NCBI RefSeq assembly: GCF_000497045.1
Contig: NW_015961949.1
Coordinates: 62,001-126,000 of the forward strand
DNA: 64,000 nucleotides
Direction: 5' to 3'
Source of the DNA: Kalmanozyma brasiliensis GHG001
Lineage: Eukaryota; Basidiomycota; Ustilaginomycetes; Ustilaginales
The translations under genes and the position numbers were made by a program. Below the pieces are notes generated by a model that had not been told where the DNA came from, did not search any database, and saw only the letters and a program-made list of their open reading frames with translations. Shown in pieces: positions 48,401 to 57,950 of the stretch (its first letter is position 1; each line of letters opens with the position of its first letter).

Positions 48401-50416
48401 ATGCGAGGTGTAGGAGGCATCGCGCTTCCTGGTGATACGGCGGGTGCAAGAGTTCAGTTCTCGTATCTTGCTGACCAAGGACCGATCTTCCCCATCGCGG
48501 CTCTCAATTTGGTCAGCAATGCCGGCTTGGCCAGTCTTCGAAACGGCGACTCGGACGGCGCGCCCACCATTACCACATCGTACCGTCCGCTTAGCTTGCT
48601 CTCCCTCGGCAGCGGGCTTGGCTCAGCGCTCAAGTGGGCGGTCGTCTTTGGACTGGTCCAAGCAGTCTGGCCTGCCTTTGCCGCGCTGTACCCCTCGGCA
48701 GAGCGCAACAACCGCGTCAAGGCGATGGCACTCACCAACGGCATGCGGGCTGTCCCACTCTGGCTTGGCCACCTCATCGCCGAGATTCCCGTCATCGTCA
48801 TCAGCACAGTCCCCGTGGCCGTCGTGTACGCCTTTGCCTCGAAGCAATTCGCGGGCGAGGGCGTCTTTTGGGTCGTCCTCTTTCTGTACGGCATCGCTGC
48901 GACACTGCAGAGCTTCGTTGTGTCGCTGTTCGCACCCAATCAGCTTGCGGCGTTTGCGATCGTGGCGGCATGGAACGTGCTCGCTTTCCTGATCTACTTT
49001 GCGACGACCATGCTAACGGTGACGTACTACGTGGGCAATGGGCTGGTTGGTGCTTTGGACGCAGGCTACTACGTGGAAGCATTGCTGGCACCGAGCGTCA
49101 GCATGACCAGAGCCGGCTTCGTCAGCGTCAACCTCTTCAATCTGCAGTGCAATGGTAGGGGAGGGTACAAGAGCGGCGGCATTGGTGCGATCGAATTGCT
49201 CGGCGCACCGATCGTGTACACGATTGCCTGGGCGCTGGCGTGCTTCGCGATCCTGGTCGCTCACGATTCGGGCTATCCGCTTCTGCCGTCCGGACTGGCA
49301 TTCTTGCGCAGAAAGCGTCGTTCCAAGGCATCGGAAGACATCGGCGAGGAAGAGTCGAAGGTGCAGCCAGTGGGCCAAGGCGTGCGTGAAGAAGCGCTGC
49401 GCCTGGACTCGCCCGAATGCGACGACGTCCTCCAAGCCAAACACCTCGACAAATCGTACGGCAAGCTGCTTGCCGTCGACGACGTCTCTCTCGGTGTCCG
49501 CCGAGAAGAGACTGTCGCGCTCCTCGGCATCAATGGTGGAGGCAAGACGACAACCCACTCGCTGATCCGTGGCGAGCTCACTCCCGACTCTGGCAGCGTC
49601 ACGATCGCCGGCATTGGCGTGGCGCAACAGCGTACTTTGGCACGCTCACACATCGCCTCGGTCCCGCAGTTTGACGGTCTCGATCCCTTACTCACGGTCG
49701 AGCAGCATCTACGCACGTACGCGCGTGTCAAGGGTGTCCCTCGCTCGCAGCGCGCCGACAACGTGGTGGCCGTGATGCATCTGACCAACCTCACGCAGTA
49801 CGCATCTCGCCGTGCCGGGGCGCTATCAGGGGGCAACATGCGCAAGCTCTCCCTAGCCATCGCACTTCTCGGCAACCCATCGGTATTGTTGCTCGACGAG
49901 CTGTCGTCCGGTGTTGATTCATGGACGAAACGTGGGCTATGGCAGACGCTGCGTCGGGCAGGCCAAGGGCGAGCGACACTGCTCACCTCGCACAGCATGG
50001 AAGAAGCGGCAGCGCTAGCCTCACGAGTCGCCATTCAGGCCTCCCGCATCCTCGCCATCGACACCATCGGCAACCTCCGCAAGAGCCATCCGAGCTACGA
50101 ACTTCAGCTCGACATTGCCGAGCAGCACCGTGGCTCGCCCGAAGCGTACGCGAGAGTGCAGCGGTTCGTAACAACGCTCTTCCCGACGGCAAAGACGAGC
50201 GACGAGGCGAGCGCGCGGTTTGAGATCCCGCTCGACGCGGGCGACAGCGTAGCTGGGTTGTTCAGGAAGCTGGAGTTGGCGAAATCGGAGAGAGAGCAGG
50301 CGGGAGTGGTGGGATATCAAATCAGTCCTGTTTCGTTGGAGAGTCTCTTCTTGCAGATTGTGAGGCAGGCACAGTCGGATGCGGCGCGAGACGAGATCGG
50401 CCGGCATCACAAGTGA
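45455..50416 (+). CDS. Full-length ABCA-type ABC transporter
   Basis: A 1653-residue single-exon full transporter with the ABC-A order TMD1-NBD1-TMD2-NBD2. ABC-A proteins usually move lipids. TMD1: a first helix near residues 88-110, a large extracytosolic loop (~115-275), then helices to ~500. NBD1: Walker A GSNGSGKST near 562, LSGGQ near 656, Walker B FLMFDEATSGLDP near 680. TMD2: first helix near 885 (IFAILVAVVGSIVPLAFF), large loop, then helices ~1040-1270. NBD2: Walker A GINGGGKTT near 1357, LSGGN near 1456, Walker B VLLLDELSSG near 1480. The D-loop is GVDS rather than GLDP. Catalytic Glu and H-loop His (TSHSMEEA) are kept in NBD2, so both sites look competent. ABC-A transporters are patchily distributed in fungi and absent from budding yeast. 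Confidence 0.93.
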   Translation: MMAALQSHSRDEVTSTPSTPPEDDTSKSTPRMTLSNKEEHASTTSPSLEHVASRDETALSPFAIKRSQFTALTKKNWIVLRSYWLVNALRCLIIPIAYYIFLGFAKNFFNTTNDLGLGAPATIRQLSDTIGSKPIYWLDARTSTTGSRFSAQQIIDTILEDLQPSQRSLVRQVRDDTELGLACPQAFNGLSSCFGAINFQNITEQGSVSYTLRQDPGLTRVKVSTNSGDAETRTLPLQFAVDSAILQLNGAPASFYAQPPLEQPYSAQTNAEQSETQRTGFLNGVDQLSVLAFFIGMLGIVWHLPSSVSEERGSGMTALLTTMGCGQLPRLLSWLCGPGAAYLPAWFVMGGVLSATLWTTSNKALCIFAHVLPGLAMASWSLFVATFFARANVSSIITTAIAILFAIVALITKQIGEGGGIIIGLLFPSASFVYEFIAISAYEENGLAADVLGSHDDFNRGPSILGQIIVQIIAIFLFPALTILLERKLFFAEPFFKWLFRRRSSSAPVEGSSYSEKANSTKGMTPALKINNLVKKYGKKESSLAVDDLDLEVPRGSITCLLGSNGSGKSTTIGIVSGTVRKTSGEVYIDGFERGAAPPGLLGVCPQKDVLFNQLTCLQHVELFRAIKHRRGTKEDATDLLSRCELAHKLKSKPMQLSGGQKRRLQTAAALVGQSTFLMFDEATSGLDPLSRRAIWKILLNERGRRSILLTSHFLDEADLLGDHIVILAAPGKKLCQGTPIELKTRFGQGSTIHVSPAGTGVLSLLEFVCPGTKQIEAIEPGQDSFLIPSTEQTHVAQALEAIEQQKTALGIASYDVAGPSLESVFLTLNSEHARSNGRQEEVDEMEGNVGHRHDQSGLSDGAVASVFALTLAQLGKRVMLYRRIYFPAIFAILVAVVGSIVPLAFFSNRDPSCTRGFTDRRIIQGATFWDNATSTTELLYAAPVANAQTVFGTGFDLTSIEFDRVPLDQYNSSIERLWNANMRGVGGIALPGDTAGARVQFSYLADQGPIFPIAALNLVSNAGLASLRNGDSDGAPTITTSYRPLSLLSLGSGLGSALKWAVVFGLVQAVWPAFAALYPSAERNNRVKAMALTNGMRAVPLWLGHLIAEIPVIVISTVPVAVVYAFASKQFAGEGVFWVVLFLYGIAATLQSFVVSLFAPNQLAAFAIVAAWNVLAFLIYFATTMLTVTYYVGNGLVGALDAGYYVEALLAPSVSMTRAGFVSVNLFNLQCNGRGGYKSGGIGAIELLGAPIVYTIAWALACFAILVAHDSGYPLLPSGLAFLRRKRRSKASEDIGEEESKVQPVGQGVREEALRLDSPECDDVLQAKHLDKSYGKLLAVDDVSLGVRREETVALLGINGGGKTTTHSLIRGELTPDSGSVTIAGIGVAQQRTLARSHIASVPQFDGLDPLLTVEQHLRTYARVKGVPRSQRADNVVAVMHLTNLTQYASRRAGALSGGNMRKLSLAIALLGNPSVLLLDELSSGVDSWTKRGLWQTLRRAGQGRATLLTSHSMEEAAALASRVAIQASRILAIDTIGNLRKSHPSYELQLDIAEQHRGSPEAYARVQRFVTTLFPTAKTSDEASARFEIPLDAGDSVAGLFRKLELAKSEREQAGVVGYQISPVSLESLFLQIVRQAQSDAARDEIGRHHK

Positions 50417-50697
50417 GATGCATACATAGACAATCATAGATGCAATAGATGGGTTCTCACTGGCTCAGAAGGTGTGCCGAGAACGGATCCGTCGATGAGT
50501 GCCGGGCGTGACGACGGCGCGGCAACAACGTGAATTCCCGCGGATATGCAGGGTCCGTGAGGATCAGGATGTGATAACGTTCGAACGTGGCCTCCACCTT
50601 ACCCTCTCGCCCTCTCCTATCTTGTTTCCCTACCTTCTCATCGTCCTACCTCCATCATCACCACCTAGACACCACCACTCTCACCCCGCCGGCAGCC

Positions 50698-52362
50698 ATG
50701 CCAGCGTCGACAGTCCACCTCGTGGTCATCCACCACGGCCTATGGGGCACGCCGACCAACACCGAGTTCCTCGCCACCACCCTCGCCCAGTTCCACGGGG
50801 GCACCATCTCGCCCGCGACCAAGCTGACCCCTCCTTCCTCCCCCTCCACGATCGCCGCGCTTGCCGATGGGCACCCGAACGCCAAGCGCGATGACATCCG
50901 TCTGGTGGTATTGAACAGCGAGGTGAATTCGGGGGACCACACGTACGACGGCGTGGACTGGTGTGGTGAGCGGCTCGTCAAGGACATCTACCGCGAAGTC
51001 ACCCGGATCGAGGACGACGAAGAGGCTCTTGTAGGGAAGCTCAGTCTGATCGGATACAGCCTGGGTGGGTTGGTGATACGCTATGCCGCAGGACTTATGT
51101 ATGCGGATGGATTCTTCGCATCGAACGACAAGCCGAACGAGCCAAAAGCGAAGAAGGATCTGCCGTTCAAATCACGACCCATCGCAGCGAGCCTTTCAAC
51201 GATAGCAACGCCGCACCTCGGCGTCACACTCACAGCATCCACCTTCAGTGCGGTAGCCGCTTTCGTTGGAAGTCGCAACCTCGGCCGTTCTGGCAAGCAG
51301 CTCTACCTAGCAGATCGAGGGTGGCACCCACCTTCCTCTAACGAAGACGACGAGGGTCTGTGTCTGGTGGAAGCGCTCTCCGATCCGCGCTTCGTCTTTC
51401 TCGCGGCACTACGGCGGTTCGAGCGGCTCGACGTGTATGCCAACGCTGTAGCCGATCTCACGGTCAGCTATCGCACCGCCGCCTTCGAGCCGCATGACCC
51501 ATTCCTGCTTCCACCAGACCAGATCGAGCTCGTTCGAAACGACACCCATTCTGCTCTACTCGATTCGTACGCCCTCAGCTCCACCACTCCAAAGCAAAAG
51601 ACTCTGTGGAGGAAGGTGAGCGGCGCACTGTCGACCAAGAATCTACCATGGATCCTCAACCCACAACGCTTCCCATTTCGATTTCCGCTCAACTACTTGG
51701 CGCTGGTGGCGCTGCCCGTGTTGTTGCCGGCGATGGTCGGGTTGGTGCTGCACAAGCTGCGTAGCGATTCCAAGGTTTCGAACAGGAGGGTGGAGGCGTA
51801 CGAGAGGGTGTGGGGGGTGGAAAATGGCCATCTACCCGAGGAGCAGGAGGCGGAGAACAGTGCGAATGGGGCGAAAGGCGTCAAACAGGCACGTAAGAAG
51901 GATGGCAAGTCGAAGCCTGTTAAGCTGGACCAGGCGACGAGGGGGGCGCTGGAGCGAAAGAGGGTGTCCAACTTCCTTGCCGCGATGGAGGCGGAAGCCG
52001 AAGAGACGCTCCGGGAGGTCGGGGAGGACTTTGTGCGGACCTCCTCCTCCTCACCCACCACAAGGGAAATCGACACCACAACTACACATTCGGACACAGA
52101 CAAGTACCGCCTCATCCCTAACACCCCCACCTTCTCGCAGACGCAAGACTGGCCAGTGAGCAAAGACGAACACCCCCTTCTCCCCACCCAACACCGCGTC
52201 ATCGCCAACCTCACCACCCTCCCGCAAACTAAGAAGCACCTCGCTCACTTTCCGGACGTGCTCAACAGTCATGCCGTCATCATCGTCCGCACGCCCACCA
52301 TGGATGCTCACAAGAAAGGCATCCCGCTTATCAAGGGCTTCGTCGCTCGGTTCGGCCTCTAG
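50698..52362 (+). CDS. DUF676 serine lipase/esterase (Rog1/Lpl1-like)
   Basis: A 554-residue alpha/beta-hydrolase of the DUF676 family, whose yeast members Rog1 and Lpl1 are monoacylglycerol lipase and lipid-droplet phospholipase. It begins with the family strand VHLVVIHHGLWGTP, the nucleophile elbow is IGYSLGGLV with Ser121, and a second conserved block is STIATPHLGV. A hydrophobic segment near residues 320-345 (FPLNYLALVALPVLLPAMVGLVL) could be a membrane hairpin, as in lipid-droplet enzymes. The C-terminal tail is charged, and the very end (LTTLPQTKKHLAHFP...NSHAVIIVR) probably supplies the catalytic His. The start at 50698 is chosen because 37 extra residues from 50587 look like leader. 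Single exon. Confidence 0.88.
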   Translation: MPASTVHLVVIHHGLWGTPTNTEFLATTLAQFHGGTISPATKLTPPSSPSTIAALADGHPNAKRDDIRLVVLNSEVNSGDHTYDGVDWCGERLVKDIYREVTRIEDDEEALVGKLSLIGYSLGGLVIRYAAGLMYADGFFASNDKPNEPKAKKDLPFKSRPIAASLSTIATPHLGVTLTASTFSAVAAFVGSRNLGRSGKQLYLADRGWHPPSSNEDDEGLCLVEALSDPRFVFLAALRRFERLDVYANAVADLTVSYRTAAFEPHDPFLLPPDQIELVRNDTHSALLDSYALSSTTPKQKTLWRKVSGALSTKNLPWILNPQRFPFRFPLNYLALVALPVLLPAMVGLVLHKLRSDSKVSNRRVEAYERVWGVENGHLPEEQEAENSANGAKGVKQARKKDGKSKPVKLDQATRGALERKRVSNFLAAMEAEAEETLREVGEDFVRTSSSSPTTREIDTTTTHSDTDKYRLIPNTPTFSQTQDWPVSKDEHPLLPTQHRVIANLTTLPQTKKHLAHFPDVLNSHAVIIVRTPTMDAHKKGIPLIKGFVARFGL

Positions 52363-52555
52363 ACCTTTTCCACCTCTAGACTTGGTGGATATGTACACTC
52401 GTTTAAGGGCCACACACCGGGACATTTTCCAGCGGATGCGATTAATGACACAGTGTGAAAGTACAGGTGGATAAACGGGATGTTGCGATGCGATGCGAAT
52501 GAGATCGAAAGGAGTGCGACTGAGGCACGGATGAAGGAGAAAAAAGTGAGGCACG

Positions 52556-53977
52556 CTAGAAGGTCGACTCCTTGCCAAAGTGGCAGAGGTACGTCTCCCA
52601 GTGGCCAAAGTAGTCTCTGCTTCGAGGGACGGAGCGAGGTGCGATGCGCAGCGGCGCATGCGGTGCCAGGCTATGCTGAGGTTTGACTGGTGGGGAGGGT
52701 GGGGAGTGGATCAGCTGGCCGTAGGCGTTGCGCGCCGGTTCCGGGTGCTGCTTCGCGCTGGCTTGGGCGCGGGTGAAGTCGATGACGGCCGAAAGGGTCG
52801 CCGATGGGGAGAGGGGGATCCTCGCTTTGCGCTGCGACTCTTTTGCTACCGCTTTACGTGCCTGACGCGATGGACGGGTCGGAGAACGTGCTGCTCGGTG
52901 GGTGGGGGCATCCGGTGTGACGGGAGACCGATCCTCGTCCGACGAGCCGATAGGCTGCGTATACGCTGGCATGGCAAGCTGACGCAACGGCAGACCTGAT
53001 TTGGGAGAGATCGGCTCGTCGAGCAACGGCTTTGCACAAGGCTCGGACAGGTGAAAAGTGCCGTTGGACAGCGAGAGCATGCGTGCGCCGGTGTAGTCGA
53101 GTTGGTGATCGATGATGGGCCAGAAGCGCTGTCTCTCAGGAGCACATTTAGCATCCCGTTCGTCGTACACCTCGACCATGTGCGGCGCAAAGGCAGCGGC
53201 TCCACTGAACTGCGACCATCCGATGGGAGCAGTGCGAGTTGCCGATAGCAGTCGAAGCTCGGGGAGCACATCCTGCTTCGTTTGGGATGGAGGTGTTGCT
53301 GCGGACTTGGCCTTGGCAGCTTTGTCTTTGTTGCGTCGAGCAAGCTGGCGCTCGCGATGCTGCTTGCGAGCCATGCGCCATGAAACGATGGACGACTCAG
53401 CTGGTATGGGCGAGGAGTGGATAGCGGCGCGAGAGCGAGAGACCAGGTCGGCGGATCGCTTTCGCGTACTTGGATCGTTGCCGGCTCGGCTCCTCTTGTC
53501 CGGGCGCGGCAGGATGATGTCGCCTTCTGAGAGGACGCGCTTGGAAGCAAGAGTGGGCCTGACTCGGGCCGAGGAGGTCAGCTTGCGGGATGCAAAGGTT
53601 GGCGAGGCGGTCGTATGTCGCTTGAATGGGTCGACGTCCGTGCAGCTGCTGGCACTCGAGTCGGAGGCCTGTGATAATGGAGTCTGAGATCCTGACAAAA
53701 CAAGATCACGGCACGAACACTCGCTGGCTGGTGGCGAGGGCGTCATAGAGACGTCTCTTTGCGATGACAGATCTGCAGCTGCGTCAATTGAAGGTGCAAG
53801 AGGTCCAACGGTCGTGTTGAGCTCCTTATCGGCGATCGTCGACGAGTGTGTTGGGGAGGAGGAGGAGAGCGAGTGCATGCGACTTCGCATCTGCTGAAAG
53901 GAGGCCGATTGGTAGGGCTCAAATTGAGTTGCCACGGTGCTTGAGGACCCAGAAGGGTCGGTCGGGCTGATCGACAT
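52556..53977 (-). CDS. Uncharacterised disordered, basic protein
   Basis: A 473-residue frame with no family I recognise. It is Ser/Pro/Arg-rich, with likely nuclear localisation patches (RPDKRSR and RMARKQHRERQLARRNKDKAAKAK). A more ordered-looking middle region lies at about 255-315 (APIGWSQFSGAAAFAPHM through QRFWPIIDHQLDYTGARML), with numerous SP/TP sites elsewhere. The C-terminus ends in a compact aromatic motif RDYFGHWETYLCHFG that may be a conserved interaction element. The coding case rests on length, single-frame composition and the non-repetitive central block. Convergent with the DUF676 lipase gene (193 bases). Confidence 0.65.
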   Translation of the reverse strand: MSISPTDPSGSSSTVATQFEPYQSASFQQMRSRMHSLSSSSPTHSSTIADKELNTTVGPLAPSIDAAADLSSQRDVSMTPSPPASECSCRDLVLSGSQTPLSQASDSSASSCTDVDPFKRHTTASPTFASRKLTSSARVRPTLASKRVLSEGDIILPRPDKRSRAGNDPSTRKRSADLVSRSRAAIHSSPIPAESSIVSWRMARKQHRERQLARRNKDKAAKAKSAATPPSQTKQDVLPELRLLSATRTAPIGWSQFSGAAAFAPHMVEVYDERDAKCAPERQRFWPIIDHQLDYTGARMLSLSNGTFHLSEPCAKPLLDEPISPKSGLPLRQLAMPAYTQPIGSSDEDRSPVTPDAPTHRAARSPTRPSRQARKAVAKESQRKARIPLSPSATLSAVIDFTRAQASAKQHPEPARNAYGQLIHSPPSPPVKPQHSLAPHAPLRIAPRSVPRSRDYFGHWETYLCHFGKESTF

Positions 53978-56900
53978 GATGAGATTGCTGCGCTCGAGGG
54001 TGGCAATGCTGCAGCCAATGAGTTGCCACCTGCTTCGCCCAAACTACTGCGAGATAGCTGCTGCTTGACCGATGGACGAAGTTGGGCTGTGTGCGACGTG
54101 GACGAGGCACAGCTTAGCTTGTTGATGGCGATTGAGAAATGCTATGTGGCGGACGATGCGAGGAGATCGAAGTATATATCGATTTTAGTGTATCAGAATT
54201 GGCCCTGGTGCGAGCAAGAGGATGAGTGTGAAGAGAGTGTGAGGGAGACAGAGATGTTGTGTTGGCGAGGACGTTGAAGGTATGTGGCTGATGGTTGGTG
54301 ATGAGCAGATGGGGGGTGATGGTGAGGAGGAGGGAAGCAGAGCTCAGCTGTTTCTGTAGGGAGGGGCGAGACTGGCTTCGAGGGCGGTCGATCGGTATCT
54401 TAGTGAGCAGAGTGTGACAGCCATCCAAGATGCATTCTGGAGTGACGATGCAAGAGGAATGAGCATCGGATGGGCCGAACGCAGACGTGAATTGGCAGTG
54501 TGACAGAAGCCAAGGCTGCGCAAAGCCAGGATCTGGATGCAGTCACGCAACAAGACCCAGGTCGAGGCAGAGCACGAGACGGTTGTAAAGAGGGGCCGAG
54601 ACCGCGGTCATGTCATGTACCAAAACGTTAAAAGCATCGCGCAGCAGAAGCGAAGTGTGATGCGAGCGAGATCGTCAGAGACAAGATAGTGGAAACGCCA
54701 GCCAAACGAGCCTGGACGTCGACTCGATCTCGGAGGATATCTTGAGAAAGCGAGGCATCAGATGACTTGCGAGTCTTATTTTTCCTTTGATCGAGTGGAT
54801 CGAAGGTGGGTTGGCTCCGCCTCAATCGACTGAGCATCGTCACGAGAACAGCCCAGGGAGAAGTATTCTGGGTGTTGACTGCTCGCTCACACTGCAACGG
54901 CCAGTTGCTCGAGATCGCGAGCGCAGTTTCGACTCCATCCGTCCCGCCTGTGGCGCATTGTCGAGGATACAGCTCATGCTTCCCACGCTTTGACAAGAGG
55001 AAAGCGCGCAACGTCCTTTATGAATGGCAACGCGTGTACCCCATCATCTTGGCACAATAGTTGGCGGGACCAGACTGCACGTGCAGCTGCGCGCAGACGG
55101 CGCGCAAGCTGAGAGGGTCCCAGCGTTGATGCAGCAGCGAGAGATGGGCGTGTCCCAAACACTTTTGCCATTCTGAGTGGGCTACTGTAGAGGAGGTATC
55201 ATAGAACCATTCAGGCTGGAGGAGGTGACGATCGGATGAGCTTTTACGTGCAAGGCAAAATGATCGAACGATGATGATGGTGGGGACAAGTGTTTCAGAA
55301 ATCGACAGCAGATTCTGGGTCGGCTCGTACGTCAAAAAAAATCCTCATCACGCTCATGCACCCTCTTGTCGTCACCTCTGTGGGCTTCAGTGGGAGGAGG
55401 AAGGCACCATTTGTTCGATCGATCTCTGCTTGAGGCTCCAATCTTCCCGTCGGATGCTCACAAGGGCGCATGATTCTGCTGTACATCAATGATACAAGCA
55501 AGTAGCGCAGCAGAGTCGATCAGCGCTTGGAATCAAAGCGGATCATCCGAATCAAAAGGAAAGGCAAACAAAAGGAAAACCTTGTTTTTAAGCGTCATCA
55601 CCATCATCAACATCGGCAGCCCCGGGTGTCTCGAGCAGCAGCGCGTCACGGCTCAGGATCGGCGGAGCCTGCTGCCTCGGCCCAGTGATTCGGACAATTT
55701 TCTCGTAATTTTTTTTTAAATCGTATTCATCATCTCCACACATGAGAAGTGATGGCCATCGAGGCTCTCCAGATCCACATCGACCAGCTGCTCAACAAGC
55801 TAGCAGCCGGCATTGTTCCGATAGGATCGTCTTGGGTAGCCAGAATGACTCGGATCCCCCGTTCGATCATGGACGAGCAGAGCGCACAAGATGACGACGA
55901 ACAGCAACTCTATTGAAGAACAATGAGGTGGTGCCGAAGGTATCTCTTCCTCTTTCTAGCTCCAACACCATCAGCGGGGCGCTGTGGGACAGAATGAGCT
56001 CAGAGTTGGGTCTGCATGAATCTTACGGTGGAACAAAGCACAGCTGCGGCTACTGCTGTCTCTGCTCTTTATGGACACGCTCCTTCGCGTCTCATCACAC
56101 TTTCGTCACTTGCAGCCAGCTCCAACAACGCCAGCCCGACGGAAGAACGAACGTACGCAAGCGGGGCACCCAGCAGTCGGAATCGTACGATGTACAACTC
56201 TATACTTTACCTCTCCAAGCGAGCTTCTAGCCCGTGGTGGCTGCTGTACTTTGCAGATCGGCAGATGCGAAGCGGAGAGAAAGCACCGGCCTGTGGACCG
56301 GTATTTTGCGAGGATCGCGAGCACACCCTTTGCAGCAATGGAAAACGTGACGTTTTTGTCGATCGCCAGCCGTCATTGTCGCAGCGTGCTACTGCAGACG
56401 AGCGCTTAACTCCATTTTATTAAGTTATTTGTTGAAAGTCGTTTTTCTCGAAACGCCCGCAGCGATCGCTCGATTGCCTGACAGACACGAGGCTACGATA
56501 CTGGATGGGTCTCGATTCGCTTTGACTCTCTTTCGATTGGCAACGCTTCGTTAGGACGCCGTTGCCGGCTGCCTTTCCAAACCGCCAAGCACTGCAGACA
56601 GTTGTTCGCCGTGTCGTCAGCGCTCGCTACCATGACTCACTTCCCGTCGAGTCTCGAACTTGTCGGTCTCCCGATCGTCGATGCCCTCTGTCAGAGGTGG
56701 CTTTCCGGCGTCTGGAGCTGCAGGTTTGCGGCGTGGCTTGGTTTGCTTGGTCGATCCCGTTGACGAGGCGGGTGGGGTTGCAGCTCCAACATCGACCGAT
56801 TCTCAAAGCTGCCTCTGCAAGCCACACACACTCATCCTTGCATTTGCGCGCGCAAGCGAGAGCAGTGTGCCGATGGCCGACGTCTCCGACATGACACGTT

Positions 56901-57950
56901 TGGCAGCCAGAAATGTGGTGCCGAGCTCGATTCGCGAGTCTTCCCGCTTGCAGCTTCAAGCCAGTCCAATGATGCGCTCTCTCGACAGTGGACCCTGATC
57001 AGTTAGAGCCCACAATGGGCACAACTTTGCTTCAGAGTGTGCAGGACTGGCTCGGATGAAGCCCTTTCATGGTGTGGATGGCCAGCTGCAGCGTCCGATC
57101 AGAAGTCACAGTTGCCGGGCTGGGGCTTGTGTCGCGCATGATTTCCAAGCCGCGCCTTCCGAACGTCGAGAAGGGAGCAAAACTGGGTCACGCTCGATCC
57201 GAAGCTGCATATTTTCTTGCGCAGTGCTTTGACACAGGGAAGGCTCCTGCATTCAACCCACGAATCTAGCCCGATCAAAACGCAGATAGGATGAGATGCG
57301 GGGAAGGATGACCGAGCTGCAAGGTAGCGGGACTGCAAAAGGGGCCGAAACCGCATCTTACTCGGCTTGGACTGCCAACCCGCGTGTCTGCAGTAGATCT
57401 AACCTACTGCACGCGTTGCCACGCCAGCCTTGACTTTGGTCGGCACGAGCTCGGCTTCTCGTTCAGACACAGTTGCATCTGCTACGATCGAAGCACGTTG
57501 AGCCGTGGGTCGAGACCTCTCTCGTTTGTGCAAAGAAAGAGCCCAACCCAACGGATCGCGAAATCCTCTCTAAGCGCCCCCAACTTGGTCGAGGTTCCTT
57601 GCATTAAAACCTTGCTGCAGCATGCATCCCAAATTCAAGGCCCGAAGATCATGAACCTGCGCCATCCTTTGCCACTCGGCATGTCGCCTTTTTTACGTTC
57701 CTCGGGCTTCGCCGAGAATGACCTTGGCTTATCGGCTCACTGGCCGAACGACATGGAGAGGTTGCCCTCGACGTCGATCGCGGCGTGGGGAGGAATTGGG
57801 TCGCATCCGTCGGATTCATCGGCCGATCGGAGAGCTCCCGAAGCAGCCTGGGCCTTCCACAGCGCCTCTCCCATGCCTCTGCATAGGAGCACACTCGGAA
57901 TAGGTTTGTAAGGTGCTACTGCGAATGTGCCATTGCAAAAGAAGGTGGTC
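53978..57950. other. long intergenic region without a confident gene
   Basis: About 4 kb, the longest gene-free stretch here. Many short frames on both strands (such as 57384-57911 plus, 55018-55335 minus, 56016-56423 plus) have no recognisable family and overlap each other. A 54-codon frame at 55752-55916 (+) has a plausible amphipathic N-terminus but no homologue I know. T-rich runs occur near 55710. I found no tRNA, snRNA, 5S rRNA or telomere-template signal by eye. The promoter of the disordered-protein gene occupies the left end, and the 3' flank of the LYR gene the right end. Confidence 0.5.

Noticed and set aside
57384..57911. Plus-strand 175-codon frame next to the LYR gene
   Set aside because: No family resemblance, overlapped by several similar-sized frames, and lies in the 3' flank of the LYR gene. 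Not enough support to call.
53978..57950. Search for tRNA, 5S rRNA, spliceosomal RNA and telomerase-RNA template sequences
   Set aside because: T-arm-like GGTTCGA strings elsewhere in the window did not pair into stems, and no CTAACCCTAA-type template or snRNA signature was seen. Reading by eye is not exhaustive.
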